NCBI GenBank assembly: GCA_013339895.1
Contig: JABACO010000004.1
Location: 11,296,578-11,360,577 of the forward strand
Source of the DNA: Ephydatia muelleri
Taxonomy: Eukaryota; Porifera; Demospongiae; Spongillida; Spongillidae
DNA length: 64,000 bases
Direction: 5' to 3'
This document shows positions 23,365 through 35,514 of the stretch, in pieces; position 1 is the first letter of the stretch; every line of letters begins with the position of its first letter. The position numbers were made by a program, and so were the translations under genes. The notes beneath the pieces were generated by a model. The model saw only the letters and a program-made list of their open reading frames with translations. It was not told the origin of the DNA and searched no databases.

Positions 23365-23580
23365 TCATTCTGTGGGATTGCGGGAGATGAACCATCTACC
23401 TTCCATATGCCCGGATTGTGAAAAGTGTTCTCCATCATGAACGACTACTCGTTCGGCGACTGGAAGGGGAGTGTCGGTACACGTTATCACCTCCGCCCCT
23501 TCCACAAACACTGCTCCCTCGCTGCTTAGCAACGGATGAGTATATTCTTGATTAATGAAATCTTGATATGGGATGTTCAC
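23365..23580 (-). other. Possible exon of unknown gene
   Basis: Open minus frame of 71 residues in AT-rich surroundings with protein-like composition: PYQDFINQEYTHPLLSSEGA, VITCTDTPLPVAERVVVHDG, GHMEGRWFISRNPTE-stop. Local base composition is clearly GC-richer than the flanks. No domain recognised and no partner exon found. May be a real exon or an element fragment. Confidence 0.25.
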
Positions 23581-23599
23581 AAAGACAAAGGTTTTGAAT

Positions 23600-25290
23600 T
23601 AATATAACTCTAAATTGATTTTATTTTACACATACTATTAATCCATGATCAGTTGGTTTTATGCCTTATGTAATTCATCGTGATTAAATGTGTGCTTATC
23701 ACTACAATTAATTAATCTCAATCAAGCCAAGCAGAAAGAAAAAATTGAACACCTTCAAAATCAAGTCACCATGTAGAGTTAGATAGCAGTTGTTTTGCCG
23801 AAGTAGTTGTTCAAGTTGTTAATTTGTACTAAATGTATGAAAAGCTGACCATATTTTAGTAAAGCAGTGGATGATGAATGAAAACACAGTAACCTTTGGA
23901 TAGAGAATTACGAGACGGTATTGCATTGCAGTACTGAAACACTATATGAGTTGTATGTGTAGTGTTAGAAACAGTCTCATTTGTTGCTTGGTCTGCAGAC
24001 AGTGTAAACAGTGGCAGTTGTGATGCCAGAGTATCTATGGTAAAAGTATGGCAATTTCTGCTGCAATGCATCTCAGCTGGATTTGTACACTATGATACAC
24101 ATGTTGTTAGATGTGACAAAATAAGAGTGTGTGATGTTTCTCCACCTGTAAGATACAAAGCGAGTTTTAATAGGGAAATCTTTTACATGTCAATCACCTA
24201 CCTCTTGGTGGGACCTCTTGAAGTCTGATCCTGTCTTCCTGAAACACAGTATTGATTAATGCGTAAACCGATAAATGAATAATTTGAAATCAGTCCGAGA
24301 CTCATAAGCTGCTTCTGAGAAGTTAAGTGGTGCAGAAGGAATGGTTCAGAAGATTGAAGTTGCACACAAACACGGAGGTTTGCGTGCAGAAATAAAACCG
24401 TTGGCATATGGTGAGATAGGTATCCTTCTCGAACTGGATATAAGGGAGGGGAGAGAAGCAAATCAGAAAATGGAGAGAAAGGATTATACCTGATGTAGGA
24501 AAGTATGTTTGACCCCGGAGGGTCACTTGAATACAATTATTCTTTGTGTAAGGTTCAAGTGCTCACTAAAACAAAAATATCTTGCCAAGGGATATGCGAA
24601 GGACATGCTCGACCAGCCACTTTTAAATTATTTTACAGTAAAACCAGTTTTGCCGGATTTACAACTTACACTACAAGAGGGACACAGTCTTTTTAATGGA
24701 AAAAAAAAAGACCTTGAAATAAGTGGTCATTTAGTCTAAATATGGTAGGTGAGAAGTTGCGTTCATTTAGCACAACTTGTGTGCATTGCATATAGGGAAA
24801 TAAAACCAATAATATCAGGTGTTTGCAAAGGAAGACGAAGATTTTATTATGAGCCTATTATAACTAGTTCATTACATGATTTACACCATATGAAATTGAA
24901 CTGGCTAGGCAAATAATGGTGTTAGTAAATTAAAATTTGCTGCTTGCAAGGTCCATTAATGCAGTTGCCATTCTCACTAGATGCATTCAATCTGCACTTC
25001 TTGTCACTTGCCGTAATGTTTGATATCTTTGGTAATAGAGGCATTAGGTTAGAAAAACATCTAAAAGGAAACAAAATAAGGAACGTAGCTTCTGAACAAG
25101 ATCGTCTTAGAAATGAAGTGCTAGTTGAGCACTTTAATTAACAGTTTTAACAACGAATATCAGAAAGCTATAAAATGTTTAACATTAAATGGTCACATTA
25201 AAAAAAAGGGTTGGCAACCTTCAGTCTCTAATAATAGATAAACATCCATTTAAGCTATGCAATCGCCACCCATACAAGTTTTCACAAGCA
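23600..25290. other. No gene recognised
   Basis: AT-rich with overlapping short frames on both strands near 24200-24740; none has a recognisable feature. Confidence 0.35.
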
Positions 25291-25294
25291 TGCC

Positions 25295-25296
<2 letters not shown>

Positions 25297-25334
<38 letters not shown>
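25297..25334. repeat. (GT)n microsatellite, 38 bp
   Basis: Pure GT array. Confidence 0.95.
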
Positions 25335-25335
<1 letters not shown>

Positions 25336-25639
25336 ATGTTAAAAGTGAATCCACACATGTGTTAAAGTGAAGCCACACATCACAATGTAGCACAAAATTA
25401 GCCTGAGGTGTTAAAAAAGGAAGCCTTTTTGTACATAATATAAATGACCTTCTCATCATAACACCCCAATATTCAATACACAGTTCACAAAGGAGACAGT
25501 ATACTGAATGGTTTTGTGCAGATACCTTACATGCACAAGTTTGTGTTTCACACATATTGCAATGCACAACCTACTGTACCCCTTTTAATACTAGTGCATG
25601 CTATAACATACCTTTGGGTGGTCATGTAGTTCTAAGACC

Positions 25640-25880
25640 CCTGTGGCATGGCGTCTTCTCGGCAGCTTGCTTTAAGTCTGGACAGGTCTGGTATGGCATC
25701 AGTTTAGCCAATTGGACTGCATGGGGGTCATTCTAATACCAACTCCATTCAGACGCCTTAATGACAAATGACGTAAATCTGCCTTTTAGCAGCAACGGTT
25801 CTACAGTGGCCTTCTTTTCGGGATTTGCTTGATAGTGCGCTCCTGATTTCGTCTTGTTCTCTTCTGATGATTTCTTTATA
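25640..25880 (-). pseudogene. Fragment of a repeat protein with an ANPEKK motif, copy 1
   Basis: Minus strand starting after ttttgccag: one frame reads KKSSEENKTKSGAHYQANPE then KKATVEPLLLKGRFTSFVIK and ends near SWY-stop-NDPHAVQLAKLMP. The nucleotide sequence is clearly related to 63726-64000 on the plus strand (tataaagaaatcatcagaagag; attaaggc-tctgaa; gttggtatt; gattggctaaac-like). H-Y-x-A-N-P-E-K-K modules occur in long repeat proteins of sponge and cnidarian mobile elements; I recall them next to helicase-type ORFs, but that link is memory only. Confidence 0.35.
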
Positions 25881-25999
25881 CTGGCAAAACATAAATATCA
25901 ATAATATAAATGATATTATTGACATTATATTGGCATATCTATACTGCCCAATCAATAATAACTGATGTCATTGGTGGTTAGATAGCAAAATACCAAATA

Positions 26000-26850
26000 A
26001 GGTAGTTCTTCCTTGATGTGTTTTACTTTTATCTGACCCCTAAAGGCACCCTGTGAGTATATGAAGTGACGGTACTATTGCCATTCTTCACAACCGTTCC
26101 TAGCTCGAGTTATATGTTCCTAAGGGAGATGACAACAACTATGATTTTTGGGATTGGGGACGAAGAACTGATTCGAGCATTCTTTCTCTAAAAGTGTACC
26201 ATTTTGTATCATGAAACCAAAGTCAAACTGTAGATCTTAGTGTTGTTGTTCGATTGCAACAAAGAGATAAGCGATCCATTTCTTGGGTTGTCCCTCCAGA
26301 CGCAAGTCAAGTTTTTATATGATATCCATCAATCCTCAATCAATCCTATATGGAACGCACACTGCCGCAGGTTCCGATAGTTTCAATACAAATGTTACAT
26401 ATTAACATTGAATTGTTTCAATTATCGAAAATTTTAATCAGCAAAGAAGCCTATAATAATTCGAGTACATATTAACACATATGTGCTAATGTTTTAAATT
26501 TATATTATCAAGTCTGGCCTCTCGCCTAGCAACCACTCCAACATGGCCACTAAGGTAGTGGTTCTCATGAACCTTTCTGGCAGGCTGAACCCCTGACCTT
26601 GTCAGAACAAATGCAATGCCATTCTGACCAGCTGCTTTGCACCTGACAGGCAGAGTGTAACATGTATGTGTGTCCTATATTTACTTGTGTATCCTGTTTC
26701 AATAATAATAGTGATGATCTTCTACCAAAGTCGCAAGCATATAATGTTCATAGCTAATGCAAGGCTAGGCAGCATGCGATCTTGATTAATTGTAGTAATA
26801 GAATTTTAGTGTAGTTTATGTTTATGCATTATGTAATAGTATACACTAAT
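26000..26850. other. No gene recognised
   Basis: Intergenic, AT-rich; no open frame with recognisable features. Confidence 0.35.
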
Positions 26851-26854
26851 TTAG

Positions 26855-26996
26855 AGCTATAGGGCCTGGGGACCAGAGGCATTGAATGCTTTCTCAAAGG
26901 TGGTCTCTCAACTAGCCATTCGTGGTAACAGCAAGCCCAAGGTAGTAGCAGAGCTATATGGCCACCTCAGCGTGTTATTGGTTAGAACAACGCAAG
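26855..26996 (+). pseudogene. Retroelement ORF C-terminal fragment 2
   Basis: Plus frame SYRAWGPEALNAFSKVVSQL, AIRGNSKPKVVAELYGHLSV, LLVRTT. It aligns with the better copy at 27046-27334 (GAWG-x-EA-x-NA-x-S, then LYG-x-LS-x-x-LVR). Diverged and truncated on both sides. Confidence 0.5.
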
Positions 26997-27045
26997 ATCA
27001 CCGATCCTATCCTCAAACACCCCCAAAACACTATTATACACAAAA

Positions 27046-27334
27046 AGAAAATTAATGGTACAAACATGAGCAAAATGACACAAAGTGTTCAGAGCTTGGT
27101 TGACAGTGCATTCCACTAGCAGTGGAAACATATGGTGCCTGGGGTGAAGAGGCATGCAATGCTCTCTCCTGCATAGCCATGCGCGAAGCCATCCTCACAA
27201 ACTGTAGCAAATCCCAAGTTTTGGGGGATCTATATGGCAGACTGAGCATTGTGCTTGTGAGAGCAAACGTCAGGGCTATCCTTGCAAGATCCTTGCAGGT
27301 GGCAGACATGCAGGTCGATGCAATGGACTACTGA
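27046..27334 (+). pseudogene. Retroelement ORF C-terminal fragment 3
   Basis: Plus frame YKHEQNDTKCSELG-stop-QCIPLAVETYGAWG, then EEACNALSCIAMREAILTNC, SKSQVLGDLYGRLSIVLVRA and NVRAILARSLQ to a stop at 27334. This resembles the C-terminal end, after the reverse transcriptase domain, of ORFs annotated as reverse-transcriptase-like repeat proteins in sponges and other metazoans (KCSELGW-x-x-IPLAVE-x-YG-x-WG). The TGA at about 27093 falls where that family has tryptophan, so it is a nonsense mutation. No catalytic RT sequence is present upstream, as expected of a 5'-truncated non-LTR-type insertion. Confidence 0.55.
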
Positions 27335-27339
27335 TCTTG

Positions 27340-28100
27340 CTGTGTGTATATGTGTGTTAATTGAATCTAAGAGTGTAATTAAATTTCATGATCATCATTC
27401 CCTTGAATTTGCTATTCCAGAACTAAAAATAAAAAGGTACAAATTTCTATTTCTATTTAAATGTTATACCAAATAATTAACGTTACAAAACAATCAGAAT
27501 GCCACACTTAATAACTCAATATTGACGTTTGCTAATGAATAAATATGTCATAAATTACATTAATTTATCCTCTAGGCATATTTGTTCACAATTTCAATAC
27601 GATTTATCTGTTTATCATAAGTCTGATTTGTATACACAAACACAATCCACCTATCTAATACAGTTTAAGTTTTACATCAGCAAAGAACAAAAAACTAATT
27701 AAAATACCAAGTTCTTTTAAAAAGTGTTGCGATAACTTTTAGAAACACTGAATTGATGATACTGCTTAACAACATCAATAATGTATGTACAAGACATACG
27801 TACATAAGAAATGCATACAATTTAGCTTAAATTATTGTGTTACACATTTATTGTAAAGCTGAAGTAAAGAAACGATCTATGTAAAGACAAATGAATTTTT
27901 CATTTCATCATGGAATATATTTTGAAAGAAGTGCACCATCAGTAACATTCTTAAATTAGACCATCAGCTGGAGAATAAATCATTATCGATGGAATTATAC
28001 AACAAGGTTGTACCATATTGTATTTTATGAAATCTTGATCTTATTTCACTTGCTATGCATCGAGAATCAGATACATAATCTAAACATCAAAGTTGAATTA
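27340..28100. other. No gene recognised
   Basis: Strongly AT-rich. Confidence 0.4.
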
Positions 28101-28109
28101 TATATATAC

Positions 28110-28898
28110 GGGTCAGTTTCCGAGAAAATGAAAAGTGGCTATATATATAACAAGTTATAAAAATGCTTCACGTTTGAATCGCTAAAACTCCGTAAAGGTT
28201 TAAGCTATCAACTTCCTATTTCGAACACTTCTTGCCACACCACTTCTCTCTACGAAAATCGATTTTGGTGTCTTACCCTTGCTCCTTGCCGACGTTACTG
28301 GGCACAGTACCCCGAGGGGTTCAAACTCCACGTAGCTCCCTGCAGGAATGTCCAAATCTCTTCAAAATCGATATGCACTGTTTATTTCTGCAGATCGTTG
28401 ATTTTTACCTTATCCGTTATGGAGATACAGCAATGCAAAGTAAAGTCCACGTTTCCCGCTCGAATCGCGCCTTTCTCAGTCCCACTCGGGAGAATGGAAG
28501 CGGTTCAAGGACTGAGAAAGGCGCGATTCGAGCGGGAAACGTGGACTTACTTTGCATTGCTGTATCTCCATAACGGATAAGGTAAAAATCAACGATCTGC
28601 AGAAATAAACAGTGACAGGACTCCTTTACGTGCATATCGATTTTGAAGTGATTTGGACATTCCTGCAGGGAGCTACGTGGATTTTGAACCCCTCGGGGTA
28701 CTGTGCCTTGTAACGTCGGCAAGGAGCAAGGGTAAGACACCAAAATATAGTTGCGTAGAGAGAAGTGGTGTGGCAAGAAGTGTTCAAAATAGGAAGTTGA
28801 TGGCTTAAACCTTTACGGAGTTTTAGCGATTCAAACGTGAAGTATTTTAATAACTTTTAATATATATAGCCACTTTTCATTTTCTCGGAAACTGACCC
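28110..28898. mobile_element. Long foldback element, 0.8 kb, copy A
   Basis: An inverted repeat with arms of about 373 bp (28110-28482) and 390 bp (28509-28898) around a 26-bp spacer. Termini are gggtcagtttccgagaaaat and its complement. The inner arm ends are gtccacgtttcccgctcgaa and its exact complement. The right arm has about 17 extra bases near 28620, absent from the left, and scattered mismatches, so the arms have diverged slightly. Apparent reading frames on both strands (both starting PHHFSLR) are produced by the symmetry. Related to 48638-49452 (same terminal word cagtttccgagaaaa, same inner ccgctcga), which indicates a family. No transposase inside. Confidence 0.8.
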
Positions 28899-28899
28899 A

Positions 28900-30990
28900 T
28901 ATGTTTTATCCTAGATGTATAAACACCAATAACTTCTGTGAACTTTACTGGTACTATCAGCATTATCATTGTCCAAATACGAAATCTAGTTCTTCTCTGC
29001 TGCTGTGCTATTCATACGATATAACTCCTTTAGTCAATTGCAATTGCATTCCATTTCCCTACAAGGACTTGACAGATGACCAAGACAATAATTTATGTTG
29101 TGACCAAGTCTATTTTCTAGAACCCTCATTGTTCTGAATTTTCAACACCTTCCTTAGTTAGGTAAGGATATTGGTTCTTAAATAAGGACATTTGATAGTG
29201 ATGTTTCTTCATTGAAGCTAGAAAGCTTATGTCGGCGGTATACATAAGTGGAGATGCAGAACTGATGATTGTCACATAGGAACAGAAATATAGTCAATAG
29301 CAACCACCCAACTGCTAGGATTTACATACTATCCTTTGACAAAATTGAACAATACTTCAAATTTGTGCTTTTTAAACACATGTAGTGCATGTATGTACAC
29401 AAGCGCTGTTAAAATGCCATCGGTTTACGTCTGTTTATTATTCTGTAAAACAGCACACTTGCGGTTTCTACTGGAGGCTTGAATTTTGGGCTTGATATAA
29501 TTACATTTTAATATCATTACAGTTTTCATTTCATAAAAGGAATTGCAAAGCTGTAATCAACAGGTGTGTGTCCTAAACCAAGCCATGCCCCCATGATGTC
29601 CTACGATGCTTACAAGTTCAAAATATATAACCATAATTAATTGAGACAAAGTAAAAAGACTGATTCATAACTTTGACTATGTCCATTGTACTGAAGAGTC
29701 TGTAGGTGTGATAACTGTGTCTGGAGTTTATATGGTGTCAGGATGTAACTCATAAGAACTAATGCACATGTGGCAGCAGCCGTTTTAAAGGAGGGGAACA
29801 AAGAATTGGAAAATTGGAATTGTGTCGTTACATCACTATGCCAACTTAGTAATTGTGGAATTGCTTAGTGGTGCAAGTGTGCAGACATGACAAAAGCTCT
29901 GCTGTTTTTGTATCATACTCCATTAAGAAAAATGTAGATCTACGCTTTCTCACAAGGCATACTTAGTGCTTTAATCAATTTCAACTAAATTCTCAATAAC
30001 AGCCATAGTAATCAGTGTAATGCAGGTTCACACAATGGTCAATATTTCAGATTTTGTGGACAACAATAACTTCTTAATGAAGTGGTATATCATTAAGGCA
30101 TAATATTAACTCCTTCACCATTGAAGACAATCAATAAATCAGATCATTGCGTAAAATGGGACCTAACATGTGTTGTGTGAAGTGCAAAGTGTGGTAATCA
30201 GAGCTGAGGATTGTTGACTGCAATGTTCTACATGTCTCTACACAGCGATTCTTACACACTGGGAATATGACTATCTGTCACAGAGCTGTAGGCACTGAGT
30301 TACTAATGAACCTTACATTTCAATGCAAGCATTACGTTTCTTATTGGAAATTTTAATAACAAAATGTGTTAGACCCCTTTTTGCAGCAATTATTTAAAAC
30401 AACAACATTGATTACACAATTACATAAATCTACATCACATCTAATTAACCTACTCAATGGTCAATCAAAATCCTATACATGTGCTAATAGCATATGTCTG
30501 TCAATTACTTATAAACTCAAGTCACATCACAACTCACTCCAAATATGCCGTATTGCGTACATGTCTATCTGTGTTTGCAGTCATCTCAGCCATTGTTAGG
30601 AAGGACTGACCTAAAATGACAAAAGAAAATTTACATGCACTTATATGACGGAAGATGTATGTCTCACTACTCAGTGAACCCGATTGTTGCAACATAGGAA
30701 GCAAAAAAGGCAAAACATTATTTTGTAAACAATTGTTAGATGAATTTGCAGTATGCATGCAGCCATATGTGCGTGGAAATACACATGCACATGTACTGAT
30801 AGATGCATATGTACATGTACATGTGCCCTGCAATGCGCACAAGAGTTGCTCATACTACGTTTAGCTTAAATATCTAACAGCCATTAGTTATCCTATTATC
30901 AAACCATATATCACAGAGATGCACATTTAGACTTGTATGCATGAGGCTTACACTTGATACATGTCGTACATTTAACATAATTATTTTTGG
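28900..30990. other. No gene recognised
   Basis: AT-rich. A word of about 30 bp near 30178 (gaagtgcaaagtgtggtaat then cagagctgagg) recurs near 31836 (gaagtgcaaagtgaggtaat then cagagctgagg). Confidence 0.35.
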
Positions 30991-31005
30991 ACTTATCAAT
31001 TATGA

Positions 31006-31939
31006 TTATGTGAGGTGTTCACCTACGGACATTAATACATTACCAACAGCATCTACCTTTTTGCATACATCTTGCATAAATTCCCATCCCCACACAAATC
31101 TGTATGCCTCAGTGATTACTGATCCTGGTGCAGGCATTGCATTCATTCTCCACGCAGGTCGACTCACACCAAGGACCAGTGAGAACAACAACACACAATG
31201 ACATTGAATCAACTGATCAGTCGAAAATATGAACAAACGAGTTTTAAAAAATTCACATTTCTTGCATCCAATGAATTTATACAACAGCCCTTTTCCAGTC
31301 CTGAAATATCCCACCCCCTAACCATTACAAACATGTTTGGCTACTGCAATGCTACCAATTGCAGTGGATTTCCACCCCCCTTTCAGGTATAATTCCTGCC
31401 CCTTCACCAACACAGTGATTATGTACATTCTTTCAGCAAAATGAGTTAGGAAATCACAATCTGATATAGTCCTCCAACACACCTCATCCTCCAGCACAAA
31501 ATAACTACTACCATCAACAGACACATAGCAATCTTTTTTGAAGCAGCATGTGGTTCAAATGAGTGCCATGTAAAAATAAAAAGGCAGGGGCAACTAGAGC
31601 CAGAAGATCCATGACAGTACAAAAAAGGGGAGGGGGGGGGGACCCTATATGGTCTGACCCTACACATGTAACACAAACAGTCATTGTGTACTGCAAAGGT
31701 GGTGTATTCATCCATACACAGGGCTGTGGGAACACTCCCCGCAGATTGCTAACAGTATCTATCACTTCCGTTGTTTTTCCACCCAGATAGCATAATCCAC
31801 CCCCAAAATGGGCAGTCCCGTGCTCCCACCAGTGTGAAGTGCAAAGTGAGGTAATCAGAGCTGAGGGCTGCTGTGCAGTGATTGGTTGGATTCCACCATG
31901 TTGGAATGACTGGGCAAGACTGCAAGGTATGAATTTCAT
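31006..31939 (-). other. Possible multi-exon coding region, unidentified
   Basis: Several minus-strand stretches are protein-like: HWWEHGTAHFGGGLCYLGGK then EVIDTVSNLRGVFPQPCVWM (about 31840-31710); DCYVSVDGSSYFVLEDEVCW, FLTHFAERMYIITVLVKGQE and LYLKGGWKSTAIGSIAVAKH (31540-31320); GVSRPAWRMNAMPAPGSVIT and FVWGWEFMQDVCKKVDAVGN ending in a stop (31180-31006). They lie in different frames, so they need introns or frameshifts between them. No domain recognised. Could be a real gene on the strand opposite the neighbouring tail cluster, or an old element. Confidence 0.3.
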
Positions 31940-32713
31940 ATGCTTAGGTTAACGATTGTGACTGACTATCTGACTTGGTTCCCCAAGCTGTCAACAGATC
32001 AACCTCATCTTCACAGCTGTGTAGGCTTCAGTCATATGGGGGATGGCCTGAGGGAACCACCTGATAATCATAGTGCAGCTGAGAAGGGCCAAACTATCTG
32101 CTGTGCCGTGTGGGGGGGAGGGGCACACTGTTAAGGTGTACAACCAGCTGTGAGGTTGACATGGATCAACTTACAGTGTATATGCACATCGATATATTCC
32201 ACTCACAGCATGTTGAAGTGACAATGAGTGACAAATAACATTAAAAAAAAAAGTACTGACAAACTGCTCTCTTGTGCCTTGCACCCTATCTAAGTAACTT
32301 GCCAAAATATCACAACAAACAATGATCACAGTAGAACCCGTTCAACGTAACTATAGCTGTGAGACAGCTACCAACGGTCAGGCCTAACACTGCACATGAT
32401 ATGTATTGCAGGCAATAATTAGGCCTCAGGTACTGAGCAAGGTGTGGGGTACATTGCAGTATATCCTGGAAGTGCCGTAGTGGCAAATTCAATTTGAAAT
32501 GAGTAGGCAGTAAGAATAAAAGATGACCCCGATATGTGTAGATATGCAATACTACAGCTCTAACAGAGATTCATAACAAGTAAGTTACATTATTAATTCA
32601 AACCAGTATAAATGAATTCAAATTGTGCAAATTGATGCACGCTACTTAACTGTAGAGGTGACTGTCCCTTCATGTTCATTCCCATTACTTCTATTCTTCA
32701 GTTTCATTTACAG

Positions 32714-32767
32714 GCGTATCAGACAAACAGTACAGGTGGCAAGAAGATGAATATGAGGGAGGCCTAG
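32714..32767 (+). pseudogene. Tail cluster: relic of a KSR-type terminal exon
   Basis: After a good acceptor (tttcatttacag) the sequence aligns with the terminal exon at 39430 (tacaggtggcaagaagatga against acacgatggcaaagattta), and the downstream flank shares cacagcttgcacatgtt. A deletion puts the acceptor out of frame with the tail, and the D-W core is replaced by D-E, so this copy is dead. Confidence 0.5.
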
Positions 32768-33362
32768 GTAATACTGAACTGATCCGATACACAGGACTGA
32801 ACTGGTCGCACAGCTTGCACATGTTGCATAGCTACTTTAACTGAAGTCAAAATCCCGGGATGTATTATTTTCAACTGATAAAGGCAGGAAAACCGTTTAT
32901 TGGAAGAGCACACTGTCTACTGGTAAGCTGAATTGTATAAACGTAGGATACCACATCTGAATATGCATCAAGTAACTCCACACACAACTACATGCGCAGG
33001 AAATTGTACTTCACCATGTGAGCTGCCCAAGGCAGATCATGTGAGTTAACCAAAGCAGATCCACATGCACAGTACACGTGCACTCATCCACTGGACCAGA
33101 ACACACCTCGCGTCAGAATTCAGCCAACATGTTACTATGGATGCAAGGCTGTATTAGAATTTTCCCAAGCAATACTGACATTTATGCTAGACTGAAACAC
33201 GTACATGTACTGTAATGAACATTTATAAACAGAATTCTGTAACTAACATTCCAATGGAGATTAAAACGCTGGCACAGGATAAACATGTTACCTGGAAAAG
33301 GATCCACACTAACTGGTGACTCATGTGGCTCATGAGATGAATAAAACATATCACGTGACCAG

Positions 33363-33642
33363 AAGCCGGTGACAGTGATATATCTGAACCTTGATCTGAA
33401 ACGCCTGCCATCTCGACCAAGCTGTGTATTCTGTAAAATGATGGTAAGTGAAACTTCAAACCAGGAACACATGCAAAAAAATGTAAACGTATATTTACGG
33501 AGACACATAAAAGTACACACACATATTCACCCACCACACACACACACACCTTCCATGACACAACCTGTTATCTCATTGATTACAGGATGATGACAATAGA
33601 ACATTGTGCCAAAAGATCATTGACTGGTTTTGTTGCCGATGA
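33363..33642 (+). CDS. Tail-cluster gene A: last two exons
   Basis: Penultimate exon 33363-33443 (27 codons, starting KPVTVIYLNLDLKR and ending RPSCVFCKMM) lies between gaccag and the donor gtaagt. The last exon 33586-33642 (acceptor ttgattacag) encodes DDDNRTLCQKIIDWFCCR-stop. Both junctions are phase 0. Exon 2 follows the cluster consensus D-x-R-x3-Q-K-[LIF]-x-D-W-x3-R-stop exactly. The acceptor before KPVT lacks a clear pyrimidine tract, and the exon carrying a start codon was not found, so the full protein is unknown. The opposite strand of exon 1 is also open (contains SRDMFYSSHEPHES), but only the plus strand keeps frame, splice sites and stop through the last exon of all family members. 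Confidence 0.5.
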
Positions 33643-34378
33643 ATCGTTAAGGTGACTCACACAACATAGAATGTAGCGATGCATAAAAAACTATTCGAGA
33701 CTCTTGCTTTTGTAATAAGGGTTTTGTTTGCGTTGTGTTTTTACATTTGTAATTATTACGATTATGATTATCTTACTGATTGAGGATCAACGAACATCAC
33801 ACCACAAGGTTTTCCGTAGTTCATACTATCAAAACTTATACAGCATCTTTTGCATTCCCTCCCTTAACATGCAAGAGGGATCACTATATAGGAGGAATCA
33901 CTATATAGCATGATCTTGCTGACAAGTACTCCAATGTCCTGATGTACATGTACTCAAACTGCTAAATCAAATAGGCATCAAACTGAAACCTGAAAAGTTC
34001 CTAAATCCTGTAGGGAAACATTACTGAATATACAAGTAAATGATTGGTCTGCTCCTGATAGACATAGTGGCATAGGAACTGCAGTGCCTACTACGCCTTT
34101 CTTTGAATATCTGTGGTCAGATAGTCTTTGATGCAATGTAGGAAACTGACATGTGGTCAAGTGATACATAACCCCTCCCTAGCTTATAAAGCAGGGCCCC
34201 AGCTCTCCCCACCCACACCTACCTCACTACTGCACATCTGCTCGAATGAATTAACTTTGGCCGCTACACTATTTAAATTCCTTTGTAGCCGCTGCACAAG
34301 GACTGCCTCCGTTCTCCTGACAACATGAAGAGACGATACCAAAGAAGGTGTGAATATATGCATTATAGAATCCTGCTA

Positions 34379-34491
34379 CACAACCACCACACATAGCACA
34401 CTTCATGAGTCTACTCACAACCACCACACATAGCACACTTCATGAGTCTACTCACAACCACCACACATAGCACACTTCATGAGTCTACTCT
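34379..34491. repeat. Minisatellite, 37 bp x 3
   Basis: Three nearly identical copies of a unit starting caaccaccacacatagcaca. Recent tandem duplication. Confidence 0.9.
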
Positions 34492-34578
34492 AATGTAGTG
34501 CTTTCGGTGATTCTCATGACTGCCTCGCGTACTCCAAGCATAGGGTGATGTTTAAACAGTAAACAAATGAAATACAAA

Positions 34579-34787
34579 AGGTTGATCTGCACAACTGCTT
34601 CCTTTTAGAAGTAGTTTACAATAAGTAAAGTGGAATGAACATTACGGATATATACATCAACAGCTGTGGTCACTCAATACATAGGTTGATCTGCACAACT
34701 GCTTCCATTTAGAAGTAGTTTACAATAAGTAAAGTGGAATGAACATTACGGATATATACATCAACCGCTGTGGTCACCCAATACATT
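34579..34787. repeat. Tandem duplication, 104 bp x 2
   Basis: aggttgatctgcacaactgc... occurs at 34579 and again at 34683 with only a few mismatches. Confidence 0.9.
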
Positions 34788-35240
34788 GCCATGCATGCGC
34801 AGATAAACAACAATGTATAACGGCATATTACAAAGCACCACACAAATTCTTGATATACCAATCTACTCATATGTATGACATGACACCAGTGTACCGAATA
34901 AGCAAGAGGATTGTAGTGGTTTGCTATTACATCCCTTTATGCAAATTAGACCCCTGCACAGGCCACAGACCACAGCACATCCAGTGAACCAGGGGTAGGG
35001 TTCGTCCAACACGACTATTACCCATGAGGCAGTAGTGGAAGTTTCCTAGTAGTTGCTTCTGTGCTGCCTAACTGCTCTGAACAGCGAACCTACATGTGTA
35101 AACACAACATCATTTCAATGAGTAATTCAATTATTCTCAAGAATACATTGGTTATCTGATAAACGTTACCTGGAAAAGGATCCACACAAACTGGTGACGC
35201 ATGTGGCTCGTGAGATGAATAAAACATATCACGTGACCAG

Positions 35241-35514
35241 AAGCCGGTGACATCTGAACCTCGATCTGAAACGTCTGTGCAACTTTCGCTATCTCGACCA
35301 AGCTGTGTATTCTGCAAAATGATGGTAAGCATGTGAAGTATCAACTATGGACACGCACACACATAAATAAGCAAGCATGCGCACAAAAACGCTACACCTT
35401 TTTCTCCCGTGACACTATGTAATGTATACTAGAGCATAACTGCGATACATTTGACTACAGGACGACAAAAGATGCTGCTGCAAGAAGTTCATTGACTGGA
35501 TTCTGTGTCGATGA
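35241..35514 (+). CDS. Tail-cluster gene B: last two exons
   Basis: Exon 35241-35324 (28 codons, KPVTSEPRSETSVQLS to RPSCVFCKMM) is followed by donor gtaagc, a 136-bp intron and acceptor gactacag. The last exon 35461-35514 encodes DDKRCCCKKFIDWILCR-stop. Phase 0 throughout. It is a close paralogue of gene A in flanks and exon ends; the middle of the first exon differs by two compensating indels (8 bp lost, 11 bp gained) that keep the downstream frame, as expected of a translated exon. A possible further upstream exon (GCC ACA GAC... to CCA GGG before gtaggg, about 34960-35000) matches sequence near 40350. No signal peptide exon identified. Confidence 0.5.

Noticed and set aside
28232..28776. 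Two similar proteins on opposite strands (both PHHFSLR...)
   Set aside because: They are the two arms of one palindromic element read in each direction, not a gene pair.
31563..31790. Basic plus-strand frame with RARRSMTVQKRGGGG
   Set aside because: Overlaps better minus-strand protein-like sequence and a G-rich run; no domain.
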